Assembly (NCBI GenBank): GCA_026989335.1
Contig: JALSJN010000060.1
Location: 1 to 52,821, forward strand
Direction: 5' to 3'
DNA from: Thiotrichaceae bacterium
GTDB taxonomy: Bacteria; Pseudomonadota; Gammaproteobacteria; Thiotrichales; Thiotrichaceae
Length of the DNA: 52,821 nt
Numbering within the stretch: the first letter of the stretch is position 1; every line of letters starts with the position of its first letter. The notes below the pieces were generated by a model. That model searched no databases and had not been told where the DNA came from. It was given only the letters and a program-made list of their open reading frames with translations. This document shows, one piece after another, positions 43,612 to 52,333 of this stretch. Made by a program: the position numbers and the translations under genes.

Positions 43612-44736
43612 TTAAGCGTTATAATCCCGTCGCTTACGGCGACGTAAACCCATTAAAAGCCCAAATGCAGCCATGAGTGTTATCATGGATGTGCCACCAT
43701 AACTAATTAATGGTAAAGGTACGCCAACTACAGGTAATATGCCACTTACCATGCCTGTATTGACAAATAAATAAATAAAGAAAGTCAGGCTTAAGCTGCC
43801 CCCTAATAGGCGCGCAAAGCTATCATGGCCTTTTGTTGCTAAATACAAGCCACGCCAAATGATAAAAATATATAAAGAGAACAAAATCATATTACCGAGT
43901 AGTCCAAACTCTTCACCAAATACGGCAAAAATAAAGTCAGTATGGCGCTCAGGCAAGAAATCTAGGCGAGATTGATCGCCATTTAACCAGCCTTTTCCGT
44001 GGATGCCACCTGAACCTATAGCGATGGTTGATTGAAAAATATGATAGCCAGAGCCAAGTCGGTCTAATTCAGGATTTAGAAATGTTAAAACGCGCTGTTG
44101 CTGGTATTCATGCATACCGTATTTAAAAACTAATGGAACAGCAACTGCAATTGCAGCTAAAGAAGCAAATAGCCACTTCCACGGTATTCCCGCAAAATAG
44201 ATAACAAAAAAACCTGCCGTCGCCACTAATAAAGCCGTACCTAAATCAGGCTGCTGTACTATTAGCAGCATCGGAATGATGACTAAAATACAGGCTATAA
44301 ATATTTCTTTAAAGCTAGGGGGTAAATTTTTATTTGAAAGATAGCTGGCAACCATCATAGGCACAGCAAGCTTCATTACCTCAGAGGGCTGAAAGCGTAT
44401 GCTTCCCAGCTCTAACCAGCGTTGTGCGCCTTTCCCCATCGTGCCTTGAATTAGCACTAAAATTAGCACAATAAGTCCAATAGTATAAATCCAAATGGAC
44501 CAGCGGTTTAACGTTTCACTGGATAGTTGTGAGGCGATTAGCATTACGGAGGTTGCAAGAATAAGATGAACCGTATGCGTATTCATCATTCTCATATTTT
44601 CGCCTGAGGCACTGAAAAGCGTGACGCTACCTAGTGAGAGTAATAAGATGAGAGTAACAATTAACACTAAATCTATGCGCGATAAGAGCCGAAAGATTGT
44701 CTTCGATAAGCTAGAATCATTGTTATTGTAGTCCAT
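43612..44736 (-). CDS. rodA: Rod shape-determining protein RodA (SEDS glycosyltransferase)
   Basis: The 374-residue polytopic protein belongs to the SEDS family. It has KGAQRWLELGSIRFQPSEVMKLA, the FLPERHTDFIFAVFGEEFG motif and LPLISYGGTSMI near the C-terminus, which define the RodA/FtsW fold. With PBP2 it polymerises peptidoglycan during elongation. It lies 12 bp after mrdA on the same strand, in the usual mrdA-rodA order. The C-terminus RRRKRRDYNA is basic. Confidence 0.96.
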   Translation of the reverse strand: MDYNNNDSSLSKTIFRLLSRIDLVLIVTLILLLSLGSVTLFSASGENMRMMNTHTVHLILATSVMLIASQLSSETLNRWSIWIYTIGLIVLILVLIQGTMGKGAQRWLELGSIRFQPSEVMKLAVPMMVASYLSNKNLPPSFKEIFIACILVIIPMLLIVQQPDLGTALLVATAGFFVIYFAGIPWKWLFASLAAIAVAVPLVFKYGMHEYQQQRVLTFLNPELDRLGSGYHIFQSTIAIGSGGIHGKGWLNGDQSRLDFLPERHTDFIFAVFGEEFGLLGNMILFSLYIFIIWRGLYLATKGHDSFARLLGGSLSLTFFIYLFVNTGMVSGILPVVGVPLPLISYGGTSMITLMAAFGLLMGLRRRKRRDYNA

Positions 44737-44748
44737 TTTTTCTCCCCA

Positions 44749-46680
44749 TTAGCGGCGCCTGCTTTTTTTCTTAGCTTTATTTTCAGCCTGCTCTGCAATA
44801 GCTGCCTGCTTTTCTTTTAGTAATTGTTTATCTTCTTTGGATAATAGATAGGTATCAAGTAACTGTCTGGCTATTGGTGCTGCCACCTTACTACCACCAC
44901 CGCCATTTTCTGCGATTAATGCTAATGCAATTCGTGGATTGTTGACGGGAGCGAAGGCAACGAACAAGGCATGGTCATGTAATTTCTTTTTAAGTTTTGA
45001 AGCGTTGTAGGTTTTGTTTTGTGCAATGCCAAAGACTTGTGCGGTGCCTGTTTTTCCTGCAAAACGATATTTTGCACCAGCACCTGAGCGTCTTGCAGTT
45101 CCTCCAGCACCATGCACCACATTCACCATGCCCCGAATAACATCGTCCCAGTAGCGTAGTTTTGTTACTCCAATGGAGGGAAGCTTGACGGTCTTTACCA
45201 GCTTTTCTGGCAGGTTACGAGATACTCTAGTTGCCCATAAAAGGTGCGGTTTAATTTTTCTGCCACGGTTTGCTAAGGTCGCTGTAGCAAAGGCAAGCTG
45301 CATTGGCGTTGCGGTAAAATAGCCTTGGCCAATGCCTGTGTTAACAGTATCCCCAGGGTACCAAAACTTATCATAACGTTTGCGCTTCCATTCTTGTGTT
45401 GGCATTAGCGCAGAGCGCTCATGAGGTAGATCAATTCCTGTTTTCTTGCCAAAACCAAACTTATTCATTGCTTTTGAATAGCGGTTAATGCCCATTCGAA
45501 ATGCTAAATCATAAAAGTAAACATCACAAGATTGGTAGATTGCACGGTTTAGGCTGATATGTCCGTGACCTGATTTTTTCCAGCACCTAAATCGATGTCT
45601 GTTACCGGGAATTTGAAAAAAACCTTTTCCGTAAACCGTTTTGGAGGGAGTGGTAACCCCTAAATTTAGACCAGCAAGTGCGGCCATGGGTTTAATGGTT
45701 GAACCAGGCGGGTAAGCACCTTGAATGGCACGGTTGAAAAGGGGGCGGTCAGGGTTGTCTCGTAAGGCATTGTAATTTGCGTATGAAATACCGTTAACAA
45801 ATAGGTTGGGATCATAACTTGGCATGCTTACCATTGCTAAGACATCACCATTGCGAGGATCAATAGCAACAGCCGCACCATTGTAGTCTTTCAATAATTC
45901 TTCGGCTTTAATTTGTAATTCAAGATCAATACTTAAGAAAATATCTTCGCCGGCAATGGGTGCTTGCTCAGATACTTTTCGTTGTGGTTTGCCATGCGCA
46001 TCGACCTCAATAACTTCATAGCCAGCTTTTCCGTGTAGACGTGTTTCATATTGCTTTTCTATCCCAGTCTTTCCAATATGGGTGCTACCTTTATACTCTT
46101 TTTTATCGAGTTTTTTCAAATCTCGTTTATCGATACGCCCAACATAGCCCAATAAATGTCCCGCGACTGAGCCTAGTGGATACGTTCTTTCCATTCGTAC
46201 ACTAACCTTAAACCCAGGGAATCGGAAACGATTTGCGGAGAAGGTGGCAATTTCTTGTTCAGTTAGATTTTTTCGTAAAACGACTGGGTGAAAACGCGAA
46301 TTTACGCGCATTTTTTGTTTAAACTTTTTAATTTCTTGCAAATTAATGGGCAGTAATTGCATCAAACTTCGAAGCATTGATGGCATGTCATCGACATCAT
46401 CTTCCTTGGCTTCTAAGACATATTCTATGTGATTGTCAGCGAGAAGCACCCCATTTCGATCGTAAATTAACCCTCGTACAGGAGGAATTGGAATTCGTTT
46501 GAGGTAGTTTTCTTTAGAGAGTTCGGTGAAGTGATCGTATTGCTGGACTTGCAAATTAATTAAGCGAAAAAAAACCACCAGCATAGCGAGTAAAACGAGC
46601 GCTGCAGCGACATAGGCGCGTGCGCGGAAGAGCCGATATTCGCTTCGTTCTGTTTTTTCCGTGTTATCTTTTATTGCCAT
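44749..46680 (-). CDS. mrdA: Penicillin-binding protein 2
   Basis: The 643-residue class B PBP has an N-terminal membrane helix (about 24-44), a pedestal domain with PPVRGLIYDRNGVLLADN, and the transpeptidase domain. The active site has S327-T-I-K330 and K543-T-G545, with SCD of YQSCDVYFYD as the SxN-type element. It cross-links lateral-wall peptidoglycan with RodA. A basic C-terminal tail (ENKAKKKSRRR) extends past the domain. MITE copy C lies directly upstream. Confidence 0.96.
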   Translation of the reverse strand: MAIKDNTEKTERSEYRLFRARAYVAAALVLLAMLVVFFRLINLQVQQYDHFTELSKENYLKRIPIPPVRGLIYDRNGVLLADNHIEYVLEAKEDDVDDMPSMLRSLMQLLPINLQEIKKFKQKMRVNSRFHPVVLRKNLTEQEIATFSANRFRFPGFKVSVRMERTYPLGSVAGHLLGYVGRIDKRDLKKLDKKEYKGSTHIGKTGIEKQYETRLHGKAGYEVIEVDAHGKPQRKVSEQAPIAGEDIFLSIDLELQIKAEELLKDYNGAAVAIDPRNGDVLAMVSMPSYDPNLFVNGISYANYNALRDNPDRPLFNRAIQGAYPPGSTIKPMAALAGLNLGVTTPSKTVYGKGFFQIPGNRHRFRCWKKSGHGHISLNRAIYQSCDVYFYDLAFRMGINRYSKAMNKFGFGKKTGIDLPHERSALMPTQEWKRKRYDKFWYPGDTVNTGIGQGYFTATPMQLAFATATLANRGRKIKPHLLWATRVSRNLPEKLVKTVKLPSIGVTKLRYWDDVIRGMVNVVHGAGGTARRSGAGAKYRFAGKTGTAQVFGIAQNKTYNASKLKKKLHDHALFVAFAPVNNPRIALALIAENGGGGSKVAAPIARQLLDTYLLSKEDKQLLKEKQAAIAEQAENKAKKKSRRR

Positions 46681-46702
46681 ATTTAAGTCGTTGTTATAAC
46701 TT

Positions 46703-46859
46703 GAGACCTTTGCAGGAGTCAGCGACGAAAGAAAAAAGGGCTAGATTTTACTGATTGAGGCGGAAAATGAAGCTAATAATAGGTTGTTAGCAAGTTTTTC
46801 AACGAACAGCAGTGAAATTTTAGTTATTTTTACTCGTCATCTGATTCGTGTAAAGTCTC
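46703..46859. mobile_element. MITE-like element, copy C (157 bp, inverted relative to copy A)
   Basis: The left end is GAGACCTTTGCAGGAGTC and the right end is inverted GATTCGTGTAAAGTCTC. The reverse complement of the element aligns along most of its length with copy A, including GACGAGTAAAAATAACT and the CTTGCTAACAACC inner stem. It lies between mrdA and ppa. Confidence 0.85.
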
Positions 46860-46880
46860 ACCTTATTATGTTTGCCCAAA

Positions 46881-46910
46881 AGCAGCTAGCTGTGTGTTCA
46901 GCTAGCTTGA
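46881..46910 (-). terminator. Terminator after ppa
   Basis: A perfect 9 bp stem, AGCTAGCTG and CAGCTAGCT, has a 6 nt loop. On the minus strand it is followed by GCTTTTGG. It lies about 8 nt after the ppa stop. Confidence 0.8.
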
Positions 46911-46914
46911 TAAA

Positions 46915-47442
46915 CTACTTATTGTATAAATCGATACTGTCCATGATAGCTTTTTTTGCGGCATCGGCATCAGCCCAGCCTGCAATTTTAACCCATTTAT
47001 CTTTGTCGAGAACTTTATAGTACTCAAAAAAGTGCTCAATTTGCTCTAATAATAAAGGAGGTAAATCTGTATAGCTTTGGATGTAGTCTGATGCTGAATG
47101 AAGTCCGTGTGCAGGAACAGCAAGTATTTTAGCATCTTCACCCGCTTCATCTGTCATATTTAAAACACCAATTGGGCGCGCTGGGATAACACAGTTATGA
47201 ACTAAAGGTGTTGGTGTCACCACAAGCACATCCATTGCATCACCATCATCGGCAAGTGTATGCGGGATAAAGCCATAGTTTGCTGGGTAAAATATGGGTG
47301 CTGACATGAAACGATCAACAACAAGTGCACCACTTTCTTTTTCTATTTCATACTTTACAGGGGAAGATTCTGCAGGTATTTCAATAATTACATTTACTAC
47401 GTTGGGCGTATCGTCGCCAATTTTGATTTCATCAATAATCAT
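46915..47442 (-). CDS. ppa: Inorganic pyrophosphatase
   Basis: This 175-residue soluble family I pyrophosphatase has [19 protein letters not shown], the [20 protein letters not shown] active-site stretch with the metal-binding Asp residues, and [13 protein letters not shown]. It hydrolyses PPi to phosphate and drives biosynthetic reactions. It stands alone between a MITE-like element and yidD. Confidence 0.97.
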   Translation of the reverse strand: MIIDEIKIGDDTPNVVNVIIEIPAESSPVKYEIEKESGALVVDRFMSAPIFYPANYGFIPHTLADDGDAMDVLVVTPTPLVHNCVIPARPIGVLNMTDEAGEDAKILAVPAHGLHSASDYIQSYTDLPPLLLEQIEHFFEYYKVLDKDKWVKIAGWADADAAKKAIMDSIDLYNK

Positions 47443-47500
47443 TTTATAAAGTTCAGTCTAAGGAAAAAGAAAGTATTATAACGACTTGATGGCTATCAGG

Positions 47501-47722
47501 CTAAGATTTCTTTTTAGGCACAGGGTCATAGCCGCCAGCATGCCACGGGTGGCACTTTCCGATACGACGAAGTCCTAGCCATAAGCCTTTTAAAGTGCCA
47601 TGTTGATCAATAGCTTGGTGCGTATAGCAAGAACAGGTCGGCTCGAAACGACAACTGCTGATAAAGAGCGGGCTTAAAAATAACTGATAGCCTCTGATAA
47701 TTTTAAGTAAAATCCAACGCAT
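47501..47722 (-). CDS. yidD: Membrane protein insertion efficiency factor YidD
   Basis: The 73-residue protein has the YidD pattern: [30 protein letters not shown], then [20 protein letters not shown], with three conserved Cys and an amphipathic N-terminal helix. It assists YidC-dependent membrane insertion. It is usually next to rnpA and yidC; here it is separate, between ppa and hisI. Confidence 0.93.
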   Translation of the reverse strand: MRWILLKIIRGYQLFLSPLFISSCRFEPTCSCYTHQAIDQHGTLKGLWLGLRRIGKCHPWHAGGYDPVPKKKS

Positions 47723-47757
47723 TGTTTACAAGCTCATTCCTATTGTTACTACTTGAG

Positions 47758-47776
47758 TGATTCGTGCAAAGGTCTT
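47758..47776. repeat. Solo MITE end
   Basis: GATTCGTGCAAAGGTCTTA matches the terminal inverted repeat of the MITE-like elements, but no second end is visible nearby. It lies 2 bp before the hisI stop codon, so it is probably the remnant of an excised or decayed copy. Confidence 0.6.
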
Positions 47777-47778
47777 AC

Positions 47779-48156
47779 TTATTTGCCGTACAGATCTTTT
47801 GGATCAATCAGTGGCTCAGAATCAATGTTTAAATTTTCACCATCAGCAACTTGATAAAAGCACGTTCGCCGACCTGTGTGACAAGCAGGGCCTGTTTGAT
47901 CAACGAGTAACAGCAATGTGTCATTATCACAATCCACACGAAACTCCTTAAGCATTTGAACTTGCCCTGAGCTTTCACCCTTACGCCAAAAGGCTTGGCG
48001 AGAGCGAGACCAATAGCAAACCCGACCTGTATCTAGCGTTTCTTTGATTGATTCAGCATTCATCCACGCCATCATTAACACTTCGTGCGTGTCATGCTGC
48101 TGCGCAATAGCGGGGATTAAGCCGTCTTGGTTATATTTTAGGTTTTTTATCCACAT
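47779..48156 (-). CDS. hisI: Phosphoribosyl-AMP cyclohydrolase
   Basis: The 125-residue protein is the monofunctional HisI domain. It has VLMMAWMNAESI, GRVCYWSRSRQAFWRKGESSG, and the metal-binding VDCDNDTLLLLVDQTGPACHTGRRTCF region with zinc ligands in Cys and magnesium sites in Asp. It opens the purine ring of PR-AMP in histidine synthesis. The partner HisE is not fused and not nearby. A MITE-derived remnant lies at one end and MITE copy E at the other. Confidence 0.95.
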   Translation of the reverse strand: MWIKNLKYNQDGLIPAIAQQHDTHEVLMMAWMNAESIKETLDTGRVCYWSRSRQAFWRKGESSGQVQMLKEFRVDCDNDTLLLLVDQTGPACHTGRRTCFYQVADGENLNIDSEPLIDPKDLYGK

Positions 48157-48194
48157 GTGAGAAATCCACGAAAGGTATGAAAATTATATAAGTT

Positions 48195-48310
48195 GAGATC
48201 TTTGCACAAGTCGGTGGCGAAAGAAACATCGGGTGATATTTCGCTAATCGAGGCGAAAAGTGGTGAAATTTCAGTCATTTTACTCGTTATCCGAGTCATG
48301 CAAGGGTCCC
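48195..48310. mobile_element. MITE-like element, copy E (116 bp, shorter)
   Basis: The left end is GAGATCTTTGCACAAGTCGG and the right end is inverted CGAGTCATGCAAGGGTCCC. It keeps the outer segments, including GGTGGCGAAAGAAA and TTACTCGTTATCCGAGTC, but lacks the inner AT-rich stem of copies A and C. It lies upstream of hisI. Confidence 0.75.
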
Positions 48311-48444
48311 AAGTTGTAACTCATTGCTAATGGTGAGGAAGCTATTTTTTTGGGTTTTAACACAGTGCTAGTAGTTTAGTACAAAGTAAGTTTGTTTGTT
48401 TATCGCACACGTCGCCGATGAAGCTGGCGACATAATCGAGTTTA

Positions 48445-48463
48445 CCATTTGTTACACAAATGG
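48445..48463 (-). terminator. Hairpin downstream of the DUF971 gene
   Basis: CCATTTGT and ACAAATGG form a perfect 8 bp stem with a 3 nt loop, just past the DUF971 stop on the minus strand. There is no long T run, so it may be an intrinsic terminator of low strength or a transcript-stabilising hairpin. Confidence 0.5.
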
Positions 48464-48471
48464 GAAGCTCG

Positions 48472-48837
48472 CTAAATAATTTGTCCAGGCTCTTTACGGG
48501 TATACCCAGCTTCATCACAGCGTGCTAAATAATCTGCCCAATGTTTATCGTAGTTGTCACCAAGGTCGCGAAGTAGACCCCAGTCGTAAATACCACTGTC
48601 GTGATTATCATCAAAGCCTAGTTTTACTGCGTAGCGACCGATGGCTTCTACTTCTTTGATATTGATGTTTTCTTTGCCGAGTTGCAGAGTTTCTTGTCCT
48701 GGGGCGTGTCCACGCACTTCGGCAGACGGTGAGTAAACTCGTAAGTATTCACAGGGTAGGTTATGTACCACGCCGTCTGGCCATGTGAGTTCTAATACTC
48801 TGGATTTTTGGTGTAATGCTATATTTGTTGGGGTCAT
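48472..48837 (-). CDS. DUF971 protein (gamma-butyrobetaine hydroxylase-like N-terminal domain)
   Basis: This 121-residue protein has RVLELTWPDGVVHNLPCEYLRVYSPSAEVRGH and a C-terminal HDSGIYDWGLLRDLG motif, the pattern of DUF971/GBBH-like N-terminal domain proteins. A zinc or iron-sulfur role has been suggested for related domains; the function here is unknown. It lies 66 bp downstream of hslU on the same strand, a frequent neighbour of hslVU. Confidence 0.9.
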   Translation of the reverse strand: MTPTNIALHQKSRVLELTWPDGVVHNLPCEYLRVYSPSAEVRGHAPGQETLQLGKENINIKEVEAIGRYAVKLGFDDNHDSGIYDWGLLRDLGDNYDKHWADYLARCDEAGYTRKEPGQII

Positions 48838-48903
48838 CTTTATAGTCTCTTTAACATATTGCTTATGATTGTAACGTATAACTGCTGATAGAGAGGCGAA
48901 GCC

Positions 48904-50232
48904 TTACAAAATGTAACGGCTTAAATCTTCATCCTCAATCAATTCACCTAAAACTTCATCAACCATTTTGGCATCAACGACAATATTATCGGTACAATCA
49001 GGTGCGCAGAAAAGGACTTCTTCCAAGAGTCGCTCGACAATGGTGTGTAAGCGTCTTGCACCTATATTTTCAGTTTGTTCATTGACTTGATAAGCCGTTT
49101 CGGCAATGCGTTGGATACCATCGTCCGTAAACTTAACATCAACACCTTCTGTTTTGAGTAAGCCCTGGTATTGCTCAGTCAATGATGCATCTGGCTCGGT
49201 CAAAATACGTTTAAAGTCATCTGCAGTTAATGCGGTTAACTCAACCCTAATCGGTAAACGACCTTGTAACTCTGGGATTAAATCAGAAGGTTTGGCAAGG
49301 TGAAAGGCACCAGAGGCAATAAATAAAATGTGGTCTGTTTTAACGCTACCGTGTTTTGTAGTCACGGTGCTGCCCTCAATAAGTGGAAGCAAATCACGTT
49401 GTACGCCTTCGCGCGAAACACCAGCGCCACCCATTTCACCTTTTTGAATTACTTTGTCGATTTCATCTAAAAACACGATACCATTTTGCTCTACATTTTC
49501 TAAGGCTTGAGCTTTTAAATCATCCGTATTAACGAGCTTATGGGCTTCTTCTTCGGCGAGTTCTTTAAGCGCTTCTTTAATTTTTAGTTTGCGTTTTTTT
49601 GTTTTTCCTTTGCCCATGTCTTTAAACAGGCCTTGGAGTTGATCGGCCATATCTTCCATACCGGGCGGTGTCATTATCTCTACACCGACGGGGCTGGCTT
49701 GCATGTCTATTTCAATTTCTTTGTCGTCGAGCTTGCCTTCACGCAGCTTTTTACGAAATTTTTGGCGGGTTGAATTTTCTTCGCTTGCTTCGTTTTCGGT
49801 CCATTCATTATCTGCTTTTGGCTGTGGTAGTAAAATATCTAAGACACGATCTTCTGCCGCATCTTCAGCACGATTCTTTACTTTTTTTATTTCTTGCTCG
49901 CGTGTTAATTTAACCGCGACATCAACGAGGTCACGAATAATTGAATCAACCTCTTTACCCACATAACCCACTTCGGTAAATTTTGTCGCTTCAACCTTTA
50001 TAAAAGGTGCATTAGCAAGTTTGGCTAAACGACGTGCAATCTCCGTTTTACCCACACCGGTAGGGCCAATCATCAAAATATTTTTAGGCGTTACTTCTTG
50101 GCGTAATTCGCTATCAAGCTGTTGTCTACGCCAGCGATTACGTAACGCAATCGCAACGGCACGCTTGGCATCATCTTGCCCGACAACATGCTTATTGAGT
50201 TCTTGAACAATTTCTCTTGGGGTCATTGACAT
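48904..50232 (-). CDS. hslU: ATP-dependent protease ATPase subunit HslU
   Basis: The 442-residue protein is an AAA+ unfoldase. It starts [19 protein letters not shown], with Walker A GPTGVGKT at 56-63, Walker [10 protein letters not shown] and the sensor FIASGAFH. The I-domain (about 110-240) is acidic and Lys-rich. It ends in the conserved LSRYIL tail that inserts into HslV. It feeds unfolded substrates to HslV. A 143 bp palindrome separates it from hslV, unlike the usual short gap. Confidence 0.97.
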   Translation of the reverse strand: MSMTPREIVQELNKHVVGQDDAKRAVAIALRNRWRRQQLDSELRQEVTPKNILMIGPTGVGKTEIARRLAKLANAPFIKVEATKFTEVGYVGKEVDSIIRDLVDVAVKLTREQEIKKVKNRAEDAAEDRVLDILLPQPKADNEWTENEASEENSTRQKFRKKLREGKLDDKEIEIDMQASPVGVEIMTPPGMEDMADQLQGLFKDMGKGKTKKRKLKIKEALKELAEEEAHKLVNTDDLKAQALENVEQNGIVFLDEIDKVIQKGEMGGAGVSREGVQRDLLPLIEGSTVTTKHGSVKTDHILFIASGAFHLAKPSDLIPELQGRLPIRVELTALTADDFKRILTEPDASLTEQYQGLLKTEGVDVKFTDDGIQRIAETAYQVNEQTENIGARRLHTIVERLLEEVLFCAPDCTDNIVVDAKMVDEVLGELIEDEDLSRYIL

Positions 50233-50304
50233 AATGTTTCTCTATTATCTTTATTCGATACGCTTTTTTAATACTACAAGTTTGGTTTAACTTTCAATTA
50301 ATGG

Positions 50305-50447
50305 CTTTAGTGGTGCAGAGTATTTATAGTTTACTTCAAATTAAGGCATTTTCGCGCGGAGAATGTGAGCATACTGAAGTATGTGATCATTCGAGCATGA
50401 AAATAACGCAGAGTTGGGGTAAACTAAGAATGCTCTGTGCACTAAAG
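50305..50447. repeat. 143 bp near-perfect palindrome between hslV and hslU
   Basis: The left arm starts CTTTAGTG and the right arm ends CACTAAAG. The arms share TTAGTTTAC, a TTTTC block, GAATG/CATTC and a central CATACT-GA-AGTATG, centred near 50376. Most positions pair, with scattered mismatches (transition-type differences). The right arm ends inside hslV's stop codon. The element would form a very long hairpin in the hslVU transcript. I cannot name the family; it could be a mobile palindromic repeat or an RNA-processing element. Confidence 0.8.
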
Positions 50448-50975
50448 TTCTTCTATGGTTTGATTATGGTTGGTATAGATACATATATCACCCGCAATAC
50501 CCAGTCCCTTTTCAACAATTTCTCGTGCAGACAAGTCTGTATTTTCTAATAACGCCCGCGCGGCAGACTGCGCAAAAGGCCCGCCCGAACCAATCGCAAT
50601 CAAGTTATCTTCTGGGTCAATCACATCGCCATTTCCCGTAATAACTAGCGATGTTTCTTTATCTGCTACGGCTAATAATGCCTCTAACTGGCGCATCCCG
50701 CGATCAGTTCGCCAGTCTTTAGCCAGCTCAATTGCGGCACGGGTTAAATTACCGTTGTATTCATGTAGCTTAGCTTCAAATTTTTCAAACAAAGTGAAGG
50801 CATCAGCTGTGCCACCCGCAAAACCGGCAATCACTTTGTCATCATACAAACGGCGCACTTTACGTGCATTGCCTTTCATCACCGTATTCCCCATCGAGAC
50901 TTGGCCATCTCCCCCGATAACAACTTTGCCATTACGGCGAACGGATAAGATAGTAGTGCCACGGTATTGCTTCAT
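50442..50975 (-). CDS. hslV: ATP-dependent protease subunit HslV
   Basis: The 177-residue proteasome-beta-like peptidase begins [19 protein letters not shown]. The catalytic nucleophile is Thr7, exposed after removal of a 6-residue propeptide, a form seen in many beta- and gammaproteobacteria. [10 protein letters not shown] and [14 protein letters not shown] follow. It forms a dodecamer that degrades proteins delivered by HslU during heat stress. A sigma-32-like promoter lies upstream. The last codon overlaps the end of a long palindrome. Confidence 0.96.
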   Translation of the reverse strand: MKQYRGTTILSVRRNGKVVIGGDGQVSMGNTVMKGNARKVRRLYDDKVIAGFAGGTADAFTLFEKFEAKLHEYNGNLTRAAIELAKDWRTDRGMRQLEALLAVADKETSLVITGNGDVIDPEDNLIAIGSGGPFAQSAARALLENTDLSAREIVEKGLGIAGDICIYTNHNQTIEEL

Positions 50976-51021
50976 GATTTGATTTCCGATTTCTTGTAAA
51001 ATGAGACTGAAGATTGATAGA

Positions 51022-51050
51022 TTATTGGGTTACCTAAAACTATTTTCAAG
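51022..51050 (-). promoter_or_regulatory. Sigma-32-like heat-shock promoter of hslVU
   Basis: On the minus strand CTTGAAA (51044-51050) is followed after 14 bp by CCCAATAA (51022-51029). This fits the heat-shock consensus CTTGAAA with CCCATNT-type -10. A second CTTGAAATAGTTTT direct repeat lies about 26 bp further upstream. HslVU is a known heat-shock operon, which supports the call. Confidence 0.6.
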
Positions 51051-51098
51051 CGCAGTTTTGTTCAAAACTATTTCAAGTCAGTATGATAAGCTTAGCTG

Positions 51099-51947
51099 AT
51101 GAATAAGCCAACCAATCAAGTCCGTTATAGTAGCGCCAATGACCTAGGTGGTTTGGAGCTATTAGATGCTCAGTTTCATAACCATACCTTTTCGCGTCAT
51201 GTGCATGAGGGGTATTGTATTAATGTTATTGAGTCAGGGGCGCAGCGTTTTTATCGTTCTGGTGTGAATCATCTGGCGCCACAAAATAGTATAGTGTTGG
51301 TGAACGCTGATCAAGTTCATGATGGATCTAAAGCGGTAGAAAGTGGCTGGTCGTATCGAGCGATGTATCCCACGCCTGAATTGTTATCAGATGTGTCATT
51401 GGAGTTGCAAGGCGCTAAGCGTGATGCGCCTTGGTTTCCTCAGGCAGTTGTCAGCGATGCATTTATGGCTAATAAGCTACGTGAGTTGTTTTCTGTGTTG
51501 AGTCAATCGCGCAATACACTTGAACGCGAAACGCTTTATTTATGTACCATGCTACAACTCCTATCTCGCCACGCTAAACAGGCTAAGCCCCTGCTTGCTC
51601 TTACGAATGAGCCTCAATTTGTCAGGCGTATGCGTGAATATTTAGATGAGCATTTTGCTGAAAATATTTCGATGCAATCATTGGCTGATTCAGCCGAGTT
51701 AAGTCCCTTCTATTTGGCCCGTTTATTTACCAAAACGGTAGGCTTACCTCCGCATGCTTATCAAGTACAAAGGCGTATTCGTAAAGCTAAACAATTATTA
51801 CGGTGCAACTCTGGTTACAAGTTATCGGATGTCGCAACAGACTGTGGCTTTAGCGATCAAAGCCATCTGAATCGGCATTTTAAACGTGCGCTTGGCGTAA
51901 CCCCCGGTATTTATCAGCGTAATTGTCACGCCTTAAATTATCGTTAA
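51099..51947 (+). CDS. AraC-family transcriptional regulator
   Basis: The 282-residue protein has an N-terminal cupin-like ligand domain (about 15-110; HNHTFSRHVHEGYCINVIESG) and two C-terminal HTH motifs (about 180-282). The second ends with DVATDCGFSDQSHLNRHFKRALGVTPGIYQ, the AraC signature. The ligand and targets are unknown. It diverges from hslV, with 123 bp between them. The convergent YbaN gene overlaps its end by 4 nt. AraC members with this HEG-type cupin often control exporters or amino acid genes. Confidence 0.93.
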   Translation: MNKPTNQVRYSSANDLGGLELLDAQFHNHTFSRHVHEGYCINVIESGAQRFYRSGVNHLAPQNSIVLVNADQVHDGSKAVESGWSYRAMYPTPELLSDVSLELQGAKRDAPWFPQAVVSDAFMANKLRELFSVLSQSRNTLERETLYLCTMLQLLSRHAKQAKPLLALTNEPQFVRRMREYLDEHFAENISMQSLADSAELSPFYLARLFTKTVGLPPHAYQVQRRIRKAKQLLRCNSGYKLSDVATDCGFSDQSHLNRHFKRALGVTPGIYQRNCHALNYR

Positions 51948-52321
51948 CTTTTTTCACGCCGAGTAGCAAGCCAAACAGCAACGGTACTAAGAATAAGGCC
52001 TATAATAAGTTTGGTCATTTGTGTGTAATGCGTTAGCCAAATAAGTAATAAGAAGCTAATCATCATACTGCTCACAGCAAGGTATTTAGCTTTACGTGAA
52101 ACGATTCCATCTGTCATGAAGTCCTTTACGCCTTGCCCGTAACGGGTGTTTTGATAAATCTTCTCAGTGAGTTTAGTTGAGCTTTTTGACCATAACCAAA
52201 CGGCTATTATCCAAAAAATAGTGGTGGGTAGTAACGGTAAAAATATTCCCAGTACGCCGACTGAGAAACTTAGCCAGCCTAAGGCAATCAATATATTTTT
52301 ATTTAGCTTATGTAACTTCAT
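51944..52321 (-). CDS. YbaN-like DUF454 inner membrane protein
   Basis: This 125-residue protein has an N-terminal membrane segment (about 8-45; LGWLSFSVGVLGIFLPLLPTTIFWIIAVWLWSKSS) and two further helices near the C-terminus (about 78-118). The LGxxGxxLPLLPTTPF-type pattern is the DUF454/YbaN signature. Its function is unknown. It overlaps the araC-type gene end by 4 nt and lies 12 bp downstream of the TRIC-type gene. Confidence 0.88.
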   Translation of the reverse strand: MKLHKLNKNILIALGWLSFSVGVLGIFLPLLPTTIFWIIAVWLWSKSSTKLTEKIYQNTRYGQGVKDFMTDGIVSRKAKYLAVSSMMISFLLLIWLTHYTQMTKLIIGLILSTVAVWLATRREKS

Positions 52322-52333
52322 ACAGTTCGGCTA

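Noticed and set aside
47757-47951. 64-codon plus-strand frame over hisI
   Set aside because: Antisense to hisI and includes a MITE end; no independent support.
48311-48471. Possible small RNA or gene between hisI and DUF971
   Set aside because: Contains hairpins (GTCGCC/GGCGAC and CCATTTGT/ACAAATGG) but no clear promoter; only the second was kept, as a hairpin.
50301-50549. 82-codon plus-strand frame crossing the hslV-hslU palindrome
   Set aside because: It spans the inverted repeat and the 3' end of hslV on the opposite strand; no ribosome site or family resemblance.
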